13,112 nucleotides of DNA from an uncultured Muribaculaceae bacterium. Lineage in GTDB: Bacteria; Bacteroidota; Bacteroidia; Bacteroidales; Muribaculaceae. The stretch lies in assembly GCA_910586455.1 (NCBI GenBank), contig CAJUHX010000060.1:1-13112 (forward strand), written 5' to 3'. The translations under genes and the position numbers were made by a program. The notes below the pieces were generated by a model. That model did no database searches. It saw nothing but the letters and a program-made list of their open reading frames with translations, and was not told where the DNA came from. Below, piece by piece: positions 5,617-13,112 of the stretch. Position 1 is the first letter of the stretch, and the number at the start of each line of letters is the position of its first letter.

Positions 5617-7653
5617 ATGAAATCACAACACGCAAAAATCGATTGCACCACTCTGTTTTCCAACTGTCTTGGCGTATTCCAGGGCGGCGGATGTAGGGCT
5701 ATCGCTTACGTGGGAGCTTTCCGCAAGGCTGTAGAAAAAGGCATAGCGTTCTCCGAGGTCGCTGGCACTTCGGCAGGAGCCATATTCGCAGCACTGATTG
5801 CGGCAGGAGCCACGCCGGATTTTCTCGAAAAAATCGCCTATAGCCCTGAACTGAAAAATATTCCGTTGCCAATCAATGAACAACGCAAAGGCCATTGGGG
5901 AATAAACGCCTTCATATCGCTGGCAAAATTAAAAAATACCGTAAATAACTTACGGCACAAGAATCCGCAAACACTATTCAAATGGGAACCGGTGAAGAAT
6001 CACCGCAAATCGTTGCGCGCCCTTATCCATAGATTCGGGATCTTCGAATCCAAAAACATCCAACACACAATGAACGGATGGCTCAAAGAACTTACCGGAA
6101 CCGACAACATAACTTTCAGCCAACTAAAACTACCGCTGTATGTTTTTGCCAGCGATATCGTAAACAAAAAGTGCCGGATGTGGAGCAAAGAAAATACCGG
6201 CGATGTCCCGGTTGCAGAAGCAGTGGCTGCTTCCTGCAGTATTCCATTTTATTTCAGTCCGGTACATCTGTCAGACGAAAACCATAACAAAACATTATAT
6301 GTAGACGGAGGACTGTTATCTAACCGACCCGACTTTATTGCCAAAGACAAACCGAACTATTTCCAAACTATATCATTTAAACTTGAGTCAAAGCCGGCCA
6401 TTATAACCTCGCTCTACGACTACACCGTGGCTATCGTCGACACCATAATCAACGGAGCCGACAAGCTGCAACACATGACGGTCGGAGTCGACGACGAAAC
6501 TTTCGGACACCACCAGGTGAATGAGGTTCCTATATTTGTGGATATCTCAGCAACAGACTTTTCGAAACTCGAACGCCCGTTGATTGACAAGCTACTCAAA
6601 GCAGGCGAAAACGGCATGGAACTGTTTATAAGCCGAACCAATGACCTACTCAAAGCCGAGGAGGGGTTCAAAAAATATGCCGTGACTCCCCGACGCATAC
6701 TCGCCGATAGAGAACAAATGTATAACCAGGTAGCATTCTGGTCTTACGAAAAATACGACTCCATCATTGTAGCTGACCATAATTTCGACTGGGTATGGTC
6801 GCTCTTTCCGACCTTGGTATCGTGGATAAACCGTGGTACCAGAGTCAACGTATTCTACAATTCAGCAAGTGTAACCGATACCGACGAAGCACAGAACGCA
6901 AAAAAGCGACTTGCAGAGCATGCCGGCTGCAAAGTTGAATCGGTAGATCCGGAGCGTTTGATTACAGGATTCTTTTTCCGCAATGCCAACAATTACAAAT
7001 GTGTGATGTTCGAAGAATCTGCCTCCGACAACGGATTCAGCGGAAAAGTGTACAACGATGCCGTCGACAGCCATTTCATTAAAATCCTACTGTCCAGACT
7101 ATTGTCAAATATCCATAAGAATAGCGAAACACCAGCTGAAATTACACTCCACTCCGTTGATAAAAACACGATAACAGAAAACCTGCAACACCTGCCCCAA
7201 TACAGCCACGCATCATTCGAGTTCAAAGAAGTTCCGATTGCTGAACTAAAATTTCTCAAAGACAATGTCCGCAGCCTCAAATATAAAGAACTGCGCCACA
7301 TAAAACGCCTGTACAACAAAGCCGGGCAACGCGAGTACTATCCGGCACAACTCCTTCTGTCTGGCAAATACTCAATCATAACACCGGTAATAGTAGAAAA
7401 TCATCCCGGCCTCGGCATGATTGTAATAAAGGGCAATGCCCGATGTATGAAATGCCATAACGAAAAGAAGAACACAATACCGGCAATAGTTGTGTCAGGT
7501 GCGGAACCGGTCGACAAAAACATAAATCTTTTCGGCATCTCCGAAATGAGACTCTCGGAACACAAAAACCGAGGTTCTGTAAAAAAAGTATTGAATGTTT
7601 TCCGTAAAATTGACCAGAACCTCAGGCCGAACTCTACATATCTGAAAGAATGA
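5617..7653 (+). CDS. Patatin-like phospholipase with degenerate PLD-like and ParB/Srx-like C-terminal domains
   Basis: This encodes 678 residues starting MKSQHAKIDC (ATG 5617); an upstream TTG in frame lies inside the promoter. Residues 17-240 form a patatin domain with the oxyanion-hole run GGGCR (23-27), the nucleophile motif GTSAG (Ser52) and the catalytic DGG (Asp230). All are intact, so it should hydrolyse membrane phospholipids. Residues about 365-490 have a strand-helix-strand pattern around DSIIVADHNFDWVWSLF and INRGTRVNVFYN. This recalls a phospholipase D-like lobe without the HxK signature. Residues about 545-660 resemble the ParB/sulfiredoxin superfold: ITPVIVENHPG, MIVIKGNARCMKC (606-613 region), then IPAIVVSG. 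The last two domain calls are tentative. Most simple patatin effectors, such as CBASS CapV, are about half this length. The gene overlaps the next as ATGA and is more AT-rich than its flanks. Confidence 0.85.
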   Translation: MKSQHAKIDCTTLFSNCLGVFQGGGCRAIAYVGAFRKAVEKGIAFSEVAGTSAGAIFAALIAAGATPDFLEKIAYSPELKNIPLPINEQRKGHWGINAFISLAKLKNTVNNLRHKNPQTLFKWEPVKNHRKSLRALIHRFGIFESKNIQHTMNGWLKELTGTDNITFSQLKLPLYVFASDIVNKKCRMWSKENTGDVPVAEAVAASCSIPFYFSPVHLSDENHNKTLYVDGGLLSNRPDFIAKDKPNYFQTISFKLESKPAIITSLYDYTVAIVDTIINGADKLQHMTVGVDDETFGHHQVNEVPIFVDISATDFSKLERPLIDKLLKAGENGMELFISRTNDLLKAEEGFKKYAVTPRRILADREQMYNQVAFWSYEKYDSIIVADHNFDWVWSLFPTLVSWINRGTRVNVFYNSASVTDTDEAQNAKKRLAEHAGCKVESVDPERLITGFFFRNANNYKCVMFEESASDNGFSGKVYNDAVDSHFIKILLSRLLSNIHKNSETPAEITLHSVDKNTITENLQHLPQYSHASFEFKEVPIAELKFLKDNVRSLKYKELRHIKRLYNKAGQREYYPAQLLLSGKYSIITPVIVENHPGLGMIVIKGNARCMKCHNEKKNTIPAIVVSGAEPVDKNINLFGISEMRLSEHKNRGSVKKVLNVFRKIDQNLRPNSTYLKE

Positions 7654-8327
7654 CAACTATCGACATAATAAAAAATACGTTACTTAATAATCCGGACATT
7701 GCATCAGTCAAACTTATCGGCTATGATGCCCAGAAAGACATAAAAGGAGAATACAGCACCTCCTGGACAGACAAAGACGAACTTGTATATGCCTCAGCCC
7801 TGAAGCTACGCGACCAACACTCTCTGTCATTCTGGATTGGAATAATGGCCGGATGTATAAATAATCCCAACTGGTCGGAACGTTGCCTGACAGCCTCGCT
7901 CAGACACAATCCAATACACTTCATCGCCAACATATCAATTGATAATATTGATGTCATGGACATGCTAGCCTCTGAAAACAAACGCATTGCCATTAACTCC
8001 GCCGTAACGCTCGCCGACGGTACAGAAGCGCATATACCTATGCTTGATTTCCACTTACCATTCAGCGATATAAACACCGGCATAGTAATAAATATATGCC
8101 GCCAACTCGGCGAATCAGGATATATAATGGCAAGTGGGAAATCGTATCACTTCATCGGTAAAAAGCTTTTCGGCTATAACGATATGGTGCAATTCATGGC
8201 ACGAGCATTGCGATTCACACCTTTAGTAGATGAAATATGGATATCCCACCAGCTGCAAGATAAATCCTGTTCGCTTCGTATAGGGAAAAAACACGGTGTA
8301 GTACCTACACTAATATGCGAAATATGA
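7650..8327 (+). CDS. Unknown protein partner of the patatin gene, faint primase-like (AEP) motifs
   Basis: This encodes 225 residues, with the start ATG sharing four bases (ATGA) with the patatin stop, so the two are almost certainly co-translated. No family is certain. The second half carries MLDFHLPFSD (D133, H135), ASGKSYHFIG (S162 to H167) and LVDEIWISHQL (D194), then CSLRIGKKHG. This order, acidic pair then SGxSxH then an acidic residue, loosely recalls the archaeo-eukaryotic primase/polymerase core. If so, the first motif is DxH rather than DxD and catalysis would be doubtful. Alternatives are a nucleotide-sensing domain or an unrelated immunity or regulator protein. Like its neighbour it is AT-rich. 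The pairing suggests it senses a signal for, or restrains, the phospholipase; this is inference only. Confidence 0.7.
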   Translation: MTTIDIIKNTLLNNPDIASVKLIGYDAQKDIKGEYSTSWTDKDELVYASALKLRDQHSLSFWIGIMAGCINNPNWSERCLTASLRHNPIHFIANISIDNIDVMDMLASENKRIAINSAVTLADGTEAHIPMLDFHLPFSDINTGIVINICRQLGESGYIMASGKSYHFIGKKLFGYNDMVQFMARALRFTPLVDEIWISHQLQDKSCSLRIGKKHGVVPTLICEI

Positions 8328-8381
8328 ATCCTGCTCCATGTGACATCATAGCATACATTTACATATCCGAATTATAATACC

Positions 8382-8389
8382 CAACTTTG
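8382..8389 (+). promoter_or_regulatory. Possible promoter -7 element for the MATE gene
   Basis: CAACTTTG differs from TAnnTTTG at the first base. It lies about 100 bases before the ATG at 8491 in the otherwise featureless gap 8328-8490. It is weak evidence, offered as the best candidate there. Confidence 0.3.
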
Positions 8390-8490
8390 CAGTGCTAATC
8401 GGAGGGTCGATAGTCGCAACTATATGGCTGGATAAGATTTCGGGCGCGCCCGAGTGTCTTATTCGGTCTTATTTTTTTGTACTTACTCTT

Positions 8491-9843
8491 ATGGAACATA
8501 CAGAAACTACAGGACTTGACTATGCCGGAGGTAAAATCAGCCGGCTATTTTCAAAAATATTCTTTCCAACTTTGCTGGGCATGATTTTCAACGCCTTGAT
8601 TACAATCATCGACGGCGTATTCGTAGGACGCAGCGTTGGCCCGGACGGCATCGCCGCCGTAAATATAATAGCTCCGCTGTTTATGGTTGTAACCGGCTGC
8701 GGACTGATGTTCGGCATCGGGTCGTCGGTTATCGCCGGCATCGCCATAGCCCGCGGCGACGCGCGGCGCGCGAGTGTCAGCACCACACAGGCATGTGTGT
8801 TCTCTTTGATGCTGATTTCCGCTCTCACAGCCTCGCTGTTGCTCTTCCGCCACGATACTGCACGGCTGCTGGGCTGCTCCGACGATCTTATGCCGCATGC
8901 CATCGACTACCTCACTTGGCTTATCCCGGGCATATTCTTCCTTATTTTCGAATGTATAGGCATGATGGTGATACGCCTCGACGGCTCGCCTAAGTTCGCC
9001 ATGTACTGCAACATAATACCGGCGGTAATAAACATAGCCCTCGACTATTATCTGGTGTTCCCCTGCGGAATGGGTGTTAAAGGCGCCGCCATCGCCACCT
9101 CGGCCAGCATTGCCATAGGCGCCGCCATGGTGCTGGTGTACTTCATGCGATTTTCGTACATTATAAAATTCCGTTGGAGCAGCCGCGGATTCGCCGCCAA
9201 CTGCATGCGGCAGATTCGCATCGGCTCTTCGGCGTTCATCACCGAGATTGCCATGTCAGTTATGATGCTCACCGGCAACTACGTGTTCATGCAGTACTAC
9301 GGTGATACCGGTGTGGCCGCTTTCAGCATCGCCTGCTACCTATTTCCACTTATGTTTATGATAAGCAATGCCGTAGCCCAGTCGGCCCAGCCCATTATCA
9401 GCTATAACTACGGAGCCGGGGCCACGAACCGTGTAAGTCACGCTTTCCGACTCAGCCTCAAGGTTGCGGCACTGTGCGGCCTTATCTCCTTTGCGAGCAT
9501 AGCCTTGGGAGCGCGCCAGATAGTGTCGCTGTTCATATCGCCAGACTGCCCGGCCGGGCGCCTCGCCACAGCCGGGCTGCCTGTGTACTCGGTCTGTGCC
9601 CTGTTTTTTGCCGTCAACATATCTTTCATAGGCTATTACCAGAGCATCGAGAAGGCGCTAAAGGCCATGGTATTAACTCTTATGCGCGGCATTGTGGTGC
9701 TTGTGCCCATGTTCCTGCTGCTGCCTCGCATAGCCCCCGACCGGGGAGTATGGGCGGCCATTCCGCTGTCGGAGGCATCTACTCTTGCCATTATATGCGC
9801 CACATACCAGCTGTCGGCACGTAAATTCGCCCGTTTTTCGTAA
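8491..9843 (+). CDS. MATE-family multidrug/organic cation efflux transporter
   Basis: This encodes a 450-residue inner-membrane exporter, the usual MATE length, with about twelve hydrophobic segments. The ATG at 8491 (MEHTETTGLDYAGG) precedes the conserved opening, FPTLLGMIFNALITIIDGVF, with VGRSVGPDGIAAVNI after it. An in-frame GTG 99 bases upstream adds residues unlike the family. Other family marks are the DGSPKFAMYCNIIPAVINIALDY segment near residue 180 and the second-half repeat AQSAQPIISYNYGAG near residue 300. Members use a Na+ or H+ gradient to expel cationic compounds; the substrate cannot be read from the sequence. The protein belongs to the branch close to MepA-type exporters, a tentative call. 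It stands alone between the patatin pair and the receptor genes, with the next promoter overlapping its stop codon. Confidence 0.93.
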   Translation: MEHTETTGLDYAGGKISRLFSKIFFPTLLGMIFNALITIIDGVFVGRSVGPDGIAAVNIIAPLFMVVTGCGLMFGIGSSVIAGIAIARGDARRASVSTTQACVFSLMLISALTASLLLFRHDTARLLGCSDDLMPHAIDYLTWLIPGIFFLIFECIGMMVIRLDGSPKFAMYCNIIPAVINIALDYYLVFPCGMGVKGAAIATSASIAIGAAMVLVYFMRFSYIIKFRWSSRGFAANCMRQIRIGSSAFITEIAMSVMMLTGNYVFMQYYGDTGVAAFSIACYLFPLMFMISNAVAQSAQPIISYNYGAGATNRVSHAFRLSLKVAALCGLISFASIALGARQIVSLFISPDCPAGRLATAGLPVYSVCALFFAVNISFIGYYQSIEKALKAMVLTLMRGIVVLVPMFLLLPRIAPDRGVWAAIPLSEASTLAIICATYQLSARKFARFS

Positions 9844-9848
9844 CTTTG
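9841..9848 (+). promoter_or_regulatory. Promoter -7 element of the receptor-lipoprotein operon, overlapping the MATE stop
   Basis: TAACTTTG is a full match to TAnnTTTG and is followed by CA, as at the tRNA promoter. Its first three bases are the TAA stop of the MATE gene. The expected -33 TTG is missing upstream. Transcription near 9855 would leave a leader of about 20 bases before the ATG at 9876. Confidence 0.55.
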
Positions 9849-9875
9849 CATCCCCAACAGGTATATACTGCGAGA

Positions 9876-11933
9876 ATGATACACAAAATAGCATTGATTT
9901 GTCTGACCGCTGCAGCCCCCGCTCTGCTTGCCGCCGAAGTACCCGACAGCACGGAAGTATACGAACTCCACGAGGTTACTGTCACCGCCAACTCAGCACG
10001 GCAACGCCTCGACAACATCAGGCCGGGAGCCGAGCGGCTCGAACTGCCCAAACTGATGAAGATGCCGGCATTCGGCGGTGAAAGAGATATTATTCGCTCC
10101 ATAGCTCTGCTGCCGGGCGTAAACAGCGAAGGCGACGGCGGTGGCGGATTCGAGGTTCGCGGCGGCAACGCATCGCAGAATCTGGTGCTGCTCGACGGCA
10201 TTTCGCTCTACAACCCCGCCCATGTAATGGGCATTTTCTCAACTTTCAACGACGACGCCCTCGGAACTGCCACTCTGTACAAAGGCCCCATACCGGCCAT
10301 GTATGGAGGAGCCTCGTCGGCCGTCCTCGAAACCACTCTCGCCCCGGGCGACATGCAGCAGTACCACGGCTCGGCCACCGTAGGCATACTGGCGGCTAAA
10401 ATCAAAGCCGAAGGCCCGCTGGTCAAAGACCGTCTGTCGATGTCCGTCACAGCCCGCCGCTCGTACGTCGACGCTTTCTTGAAAATGATTCCGCAGTACC
10501 GCAGCACGGTTATGAACTTCTACGACGTCACCGCTCGCCTGCACTACCGCCCCTCGCCGCGCCATACCGTCTACGGTTCATTTTTCATTGGCCACGACAA
10601 CATGGCCGTGGGCAGCATCATGGGCATGTACTGGGGCAACCTCGGAGCCTCGCTCAACTGGCTGGCTCGCACCTCCGAAAAACTAAGCTTCACCACCACC
10701 GCATCGTTTACCCACTACGACCCCAAGATGGCAATGAACATGATGGAAACTGAACAGCTGATGCGCACCTACATACACAACTACTCGCTCAACGAGCAGC
10801 TGCGCTTTGAGTTCAGTCCCGGCCATAAGCTCGACGCCGGTGTACGCAGCGAACTACTGCGTGTAAAATCAGCCGAATGGGCTTTCAACAACGCCACCGA
10901 GCGTGAGCTGCGTTCGCTCTGGGTCAACTCGGCATGGCTCGACTACAGCACCGCCATAGCCGGCAAAGTCGACCTCAGCCTGGGGCTGCGCCTCGACGTT
11001 TCGACCGTTCCCGCCGGCAGCGGTTTCCATGACTTCGTAACAATCGAACCCCGGCAGAACAACTTCGACGGCACCTCATATACAAACCTGCAGCCAAGGG
11101 GCGCCATAAAATACTCGTTCAGCCGCTGTCACAACATAAAGGCCGGTGCCGGAACTACTTCGCAGAACCTGCATGCCATACGCTCAAGCGCCACATCATT
11201 CCCCTTCGACCGCTACGCACTCACCTCGGCACGCGTAAAGCCCGAGAAAGCCGCACAGTACGACATAGCATACTGCGGCATGACAGCCGGAGGCGAATTC
11301 GACTGGTCGGCCGAAGGTTTTTTCAGAAGCATATCGAACGTCTACGACTACATCGACGGGCGCGGATCTTTCTCCGACATAGCCCTCGAAGACATAATAC
11401 TCGGCGGTAAAGGACGTAGCTACGGAGCCGAATTCATGCTGCGCAAAAACACCGGACGGCTCACCGGCTGGCTGGCATACACACTGTCGCAGACCCGCAC
11501 ACGCATTCCGGGCATCAACGACGACCGATGGTACAATGCCTCCAACGATCGGCGGCACGACCTCTCCGTAACCGCCATCTACACCATCTCCGACAGCTGG
11601 AATCTCTCGGGCGCATGGATTTACTCGTCGGGCAGACCACTCACTGCCCCCGACGTAAAATATGAAATCGGAGGCGAAACCTGCTATTATTACTCGGCCC
11701 GCAACAGCTATCATACACCCGCCACACACCGCCTCGACCTCTCGGCCACCTATACCCACACCGGCCACAAATTCACCTATCAGTGGTCGTTCGGCCTTTA
11801 CAACGCCTACTGCCGATACAACCCTTACATAATATACTTCGAGGACGACCCGTCCAAACCATCAGGCACCAAAGCCGTACAGCAGTCGCTCTACGGCCTG
11901 ATTCCTTCGGTTTCATACACTCTTAAATTCTGA
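9876..11933 (+). CDS. TonB-dependent outer-membrane receptor
   Basis: This encodes 685 residues. A signal peptide occupies residues 1-20 (MIHKIALICLTAAAPALLAA). A TonB-box-like strand, HEVTVTANS, follows near residue 32. The plug domain runs from about 50 to 165, with GFEVRGGNASQNLVLLDGI, then YNPAHVMGIFSTF and YGGASSAVLETT. The rest is a beta-barrel ending SYTLKF with the terminal aromatic expected of barrel proteins. Such receptors use TonB-ExbBD energy to import a bound substrate. It lacks the carboxypeptidase-like N-terminal domain that many Bacteroidota receptors carry. The ATG at 9876 is chosen over a TTG that lies in the promoter. The DUF4249 gene starts five bases after its stop, so the pair likely forms one uptake unit. 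The substrate is unknown. Confidence 0.93.
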   Translation: MIHKIALICLTAAAPALLAAEVPDSTEVYELHEVTVTANSARQRLDNIRPGAERLELPKLMKMPAFGGERDIIRSIALLPGVNSEGDGGGGFEVRGGNASQNLVLLDGISLYNPAHVMGIFSTFNDDALGTATLYKGPIPAMYGGASSAVLETTLAPGDMQQYHGSATVGILAAKIKAEGPLVKDRLSMSVTARRSYVDAFLKMIPQYRSTVMNFYDVTARLHYRPSPRHTVYGSFFIGHDNMAVGSIMGMYWGNLGASLNWLARTSEKLSFTTTASFTHYDPKMAMNMMETEQLMRTYIHNYSLNEQLRFEFSPGHKLDAGVRSELLRVKSAEWAFNNATERELRSLWVNSAWLDYSTAIAGKVDLSLGLRLDVSTVPAGSGFHDFVTIEPRQNNFDGTSYTNLQPRGAIKYSFSRCHNIKAGAGTTSQNLHAIRSSATSFPFDRYALTSARVKPEKAAQYDIAYCGMTAGGEFDWSAEGFFRSISNVYDYIDGRGSFSDIALEDIILGGKGRSYGAEFMLRKNTGRLTGWLAYTLSQTRTRIPGINDDRWYNASNDRRHDLSVTAIYTISDSWNLSGAWIYSSGRPLTAPDVKYEIGGETCYYYSARNSYHTPATHRLDLSATYTHTGHKFTYQWSFGLYNAYCRYNPYIIYFEDDPSKPSGTKAVQQSLYGLIPSVSYTLKF

Positions 11934-11938
11934 CATCA

Positions 11939-12745
11939 ATGAAGCATACCGGCATACTCACCGCATGCACCGCCGCAATAGCGCTGACCGCCTGCGAAAA
12001 AGAACTCGACTTCAGATACACCCCAATCGCCCCCCTCACTGTAATCGAGGCCGAACTCACACCGTCCGGGGCTAAAGTGGCCGTTTCTCTAACCACTCCG
12101 ATGGACGAACCAATGGACCGGACACTACTCACCGACGCCACCGTAACCCTGCTCGACCTCACCGACGGCACCGAATGCACACTCACACCCGACACCGACG
12201 GCCTCTATACCTCGGCAACTCCGGGCATCACCGGCCACGATTACACACTTACTGTCGAGCGCCGGGGGCAGCAGTACACGGCAAACGCCACCATGTACCC
12301 GCCCACCGAAATTACCGACATGGAATTCAGCTGGATACGCATGCCATACGACCATGTCGCAGTATTGCAGTGCCAATACCGCGACCTCGCCGCCGACGGC
12401 ATACGTTGCTACTGGGTGAAAATATACCGCAACGGCAAAATATACTGCTGGGCCGAACAGGACAACCGCATAGCCCACAACGGCATCTGCACATACACCA
12501 CCATGACCACCCGCAAAGACACCGACAAAGAAGACGACGACGAAATCCTCTACGACGGCGACAAAATCACCTGCACCGTCTGCCCCGTTTCTCAAGCCAT
12601 GCACAACTACCTCGAGGCTCTGCAAAACAACAGCAACGGCCCTGCCCTGTTTGCCGGCGACCGCTGTCTGGGTTACTTCATAGCCACATCGCCCGTATCG
12701 GCTTCAGTCATATTCCGGCCCGACGACCTGCCGCTGCAGGAATAA
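11939..12745 (+). CDS. DUF4249-family lipoprotein, partner of the TonB-dependent receptor
   Basis: This encodes 268 residues. The N-terminus is a lipoprotein signal with lipobox LTAC (Cys19), followed by EKELDF. The acidic residues after the cysteine would suit surface export in Bacteroidota, though this is uncertain. Downstream, PLTVIEAELTPSGAKVAVSL with LLTDATVTLLDLTDG is the opening I associate with DUF4249, a beta-rich domain. Genes of this family commonly sit next to receptors of this type. They are thought to cap or assist the receptor, much as SusD does for SusC, but this role is not established. The start lies five bases after the receptor stop. No clear terminator follows. Confidence 0.85.
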   Translation: MKHTGILTACTAAIALTACEKELDFRYTPIAPLTVIEAELTPSGAKVAVSLTTPMDEPMDRTLLTDATVTLLDLTDGTECTLTPDTDGLYTSATPGITGHDYTLTVERRGQQYTANATMYPPTEITDMEFSWIRMPYDHVAVLQCQYRDLAADGIRCYWVKIYRNGKIYCWAEQDNRIAHNGICTYTTMTTRKDTDKEDDDEILYDGDKITCTVCPVSQAMHNYLEALQNNSNGPALFAGDRCLGYFIATSPVSASVIFRPDDLPLQE

Positions 12746-12976
12746 GCGTCGGTCCAATAGCCGCACATCCATTTTCTAATATTTAAATTTTGATAGCCCT
12801 AATATTGAATCCCCTGACTTTTTTTCCGCAAAGATATAGTCTTTGATTCCATCAGACAATACGCCATCACGGATGTTATACAATACAGCTCACATTCGAC
12901 GGCATATTCTCGCCACCACTAATCATCACATTATAAACAAGATAGCAAAAAAGAGATAAAAAAGTTTCAAAAAAAT
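12746..12976. other. AT-rich intergenic stretch without a gene
   Basis: Between the lipoprotein gene and the tRNA promoter I see no coding sequence of credible length on either strand and no GC-rich hairpin with a T-run. The only notable content is a minus-strand promoter-like pair at 12829-12859, listed separately. A short AAAGA/TCTTT stem at 12830-12844 is too weak to call a terminator. Confidence 0.5.
12829..12859 (-). promoter_or_regulatory. Promoter-like element reading back toward the lipoprotein gene
   Basis: On the minus strand TTG (12859-12857), 20 bases, then TATCTTTG (12836-12829) match the consensus and spacing seen at rplU, the capsid operon and the tRNA. A transcript from about 12822 would run antisense into the end of the DUF4249 gene. 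Only a 22-codon frame follows it, so an antisense or small RNA is the likeliest product if it is active. Confidence 0.4.
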
Positions 12977-13007
12977 TTGGTCACATCAAAAAAAGTCACT
13001 AACTTTG
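12977..13007 (+). promoter_or_regulatory. Promoter of tRNA-Phe
   Basis: TTG (12977-12979, within ATTTGG) is followed by 20 bases and then TAACTTTG (13000-13007), a full match to the Bacteroidota consensus. Transcription near 13014 would give a 5' leader of about 25 bases before the tRNA, to be removed by RNase P. Confidence 0.8.
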
Positions 13008-13038
13008 CAACGCAAAACACGGGAAACCCCTTGCAAAA

Positions 13039-13111
13039 GGTGCCATAGCTCAGTTGGTAGAGCATCGGACTGAAAATCCGTGTGTCCCCGGTTCGAATCC
13101 TGGTGGCACCA
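13039..13111 (+). tRNA. tRNA-Phe (anticodon GAA)
   Basis: This is a 73-base cloverleaf. The acceptor stem GGTGCCA (13039-13045) pairs with TGGCACC (13104-13110), and the discriminator is A. The D arm is GCTC AGTTGGTA GAGC. The anticodon stem TCGGA pairs with TCCGT through a terminal pair, around the loop CTGAAAA, giving anticodon GAA for phenylalanine. The T arm is CCCGG TTCGAAT CCTGG, where the middle pair is C against T, a mismatch. CCA is not encoded beyond the first C visible at the window edge, so it is probably added after transcription. Confidence 0.95.
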
Positions 13112-13112
13112 C

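Noticed and set aside
13039..13112. tRNA-Phe as an attachment site for the capsid cassette or the patatin island
   Set aside because: No integrase and no copy of the tRNA 3' end was seen elsewhere in the window, and the cassette lies about 9 kb away.
1..13112. CRISPR array, insertion sequence or rRNA
   Set aside because: No regularly spaced long repeats, transposase motifs or rRNA signatures were seen on either strand.

Overview
The window looks like a chromosomal piece of a Bacteroidales bacterium, probably Muribaculaceae-like. The reasons are the promoter signature (TTG, about 20 bases, then TAnnTTTG) upstream of several genes, a TonB-dependent receptor paired with a DUF4249 lipoprotein, a hemerythrin-LuxR regulator of a kind common in Bacteroides relatives, and GC-rich coding DNA with AT-rich gaps. 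The genus is an inference.

Layout. (1) 1-322, minus: the start of rplU (ribosomal protein L21), with its own promoter. (2) 525-4444, minus: a compact five-gene operon. In transcription order it encodes a major-capsid-like protein, a probable head-tail adaptor, a portal-like protein and two small unknown proteins. It begins at a good promoter and its genes overlap or nearly touch. The window shows no terminase, protease, tail, lysis or integrase gene, and ordinary host genes lie on both sides. (3) 4607-5365, minus: a regulator with a hemerythrin-type domain and a LuxR-type helix-turn-helix. It apparently lacks the N-terminal segment of its relatives. (4) 5617-8327, plus: a more AT-rich two-gene operon. 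It encodes a patatin-like phospholipase with extra C-terminal domains (degenerate PLD-like, then ParB/Srx-like) and a 225-residue partner with faint primase-like motifs. This has the look of a defence or toxin-type module. (5) 8491-9843, plus: a MATE-family exporter. (6) 9876-12745, plus: a TonB-dependent outer-membrane receptor followed by a DUF4249 lipoprotein, probably one uptake unit. (7) 13039-13111, plus: tRNA-Phe(GAA) with a near-perfect promoter.

The two stretches most worth attention are the isolated capsid-adaptor-portal operon and the patatin fusion with its partner. The first could be a domesticated phage head module or a decayed prophage. The second could be an uncharacterised lipid-attacking conflict system. 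Both functional readings are inferences from motifs and gene layout; no search was run.
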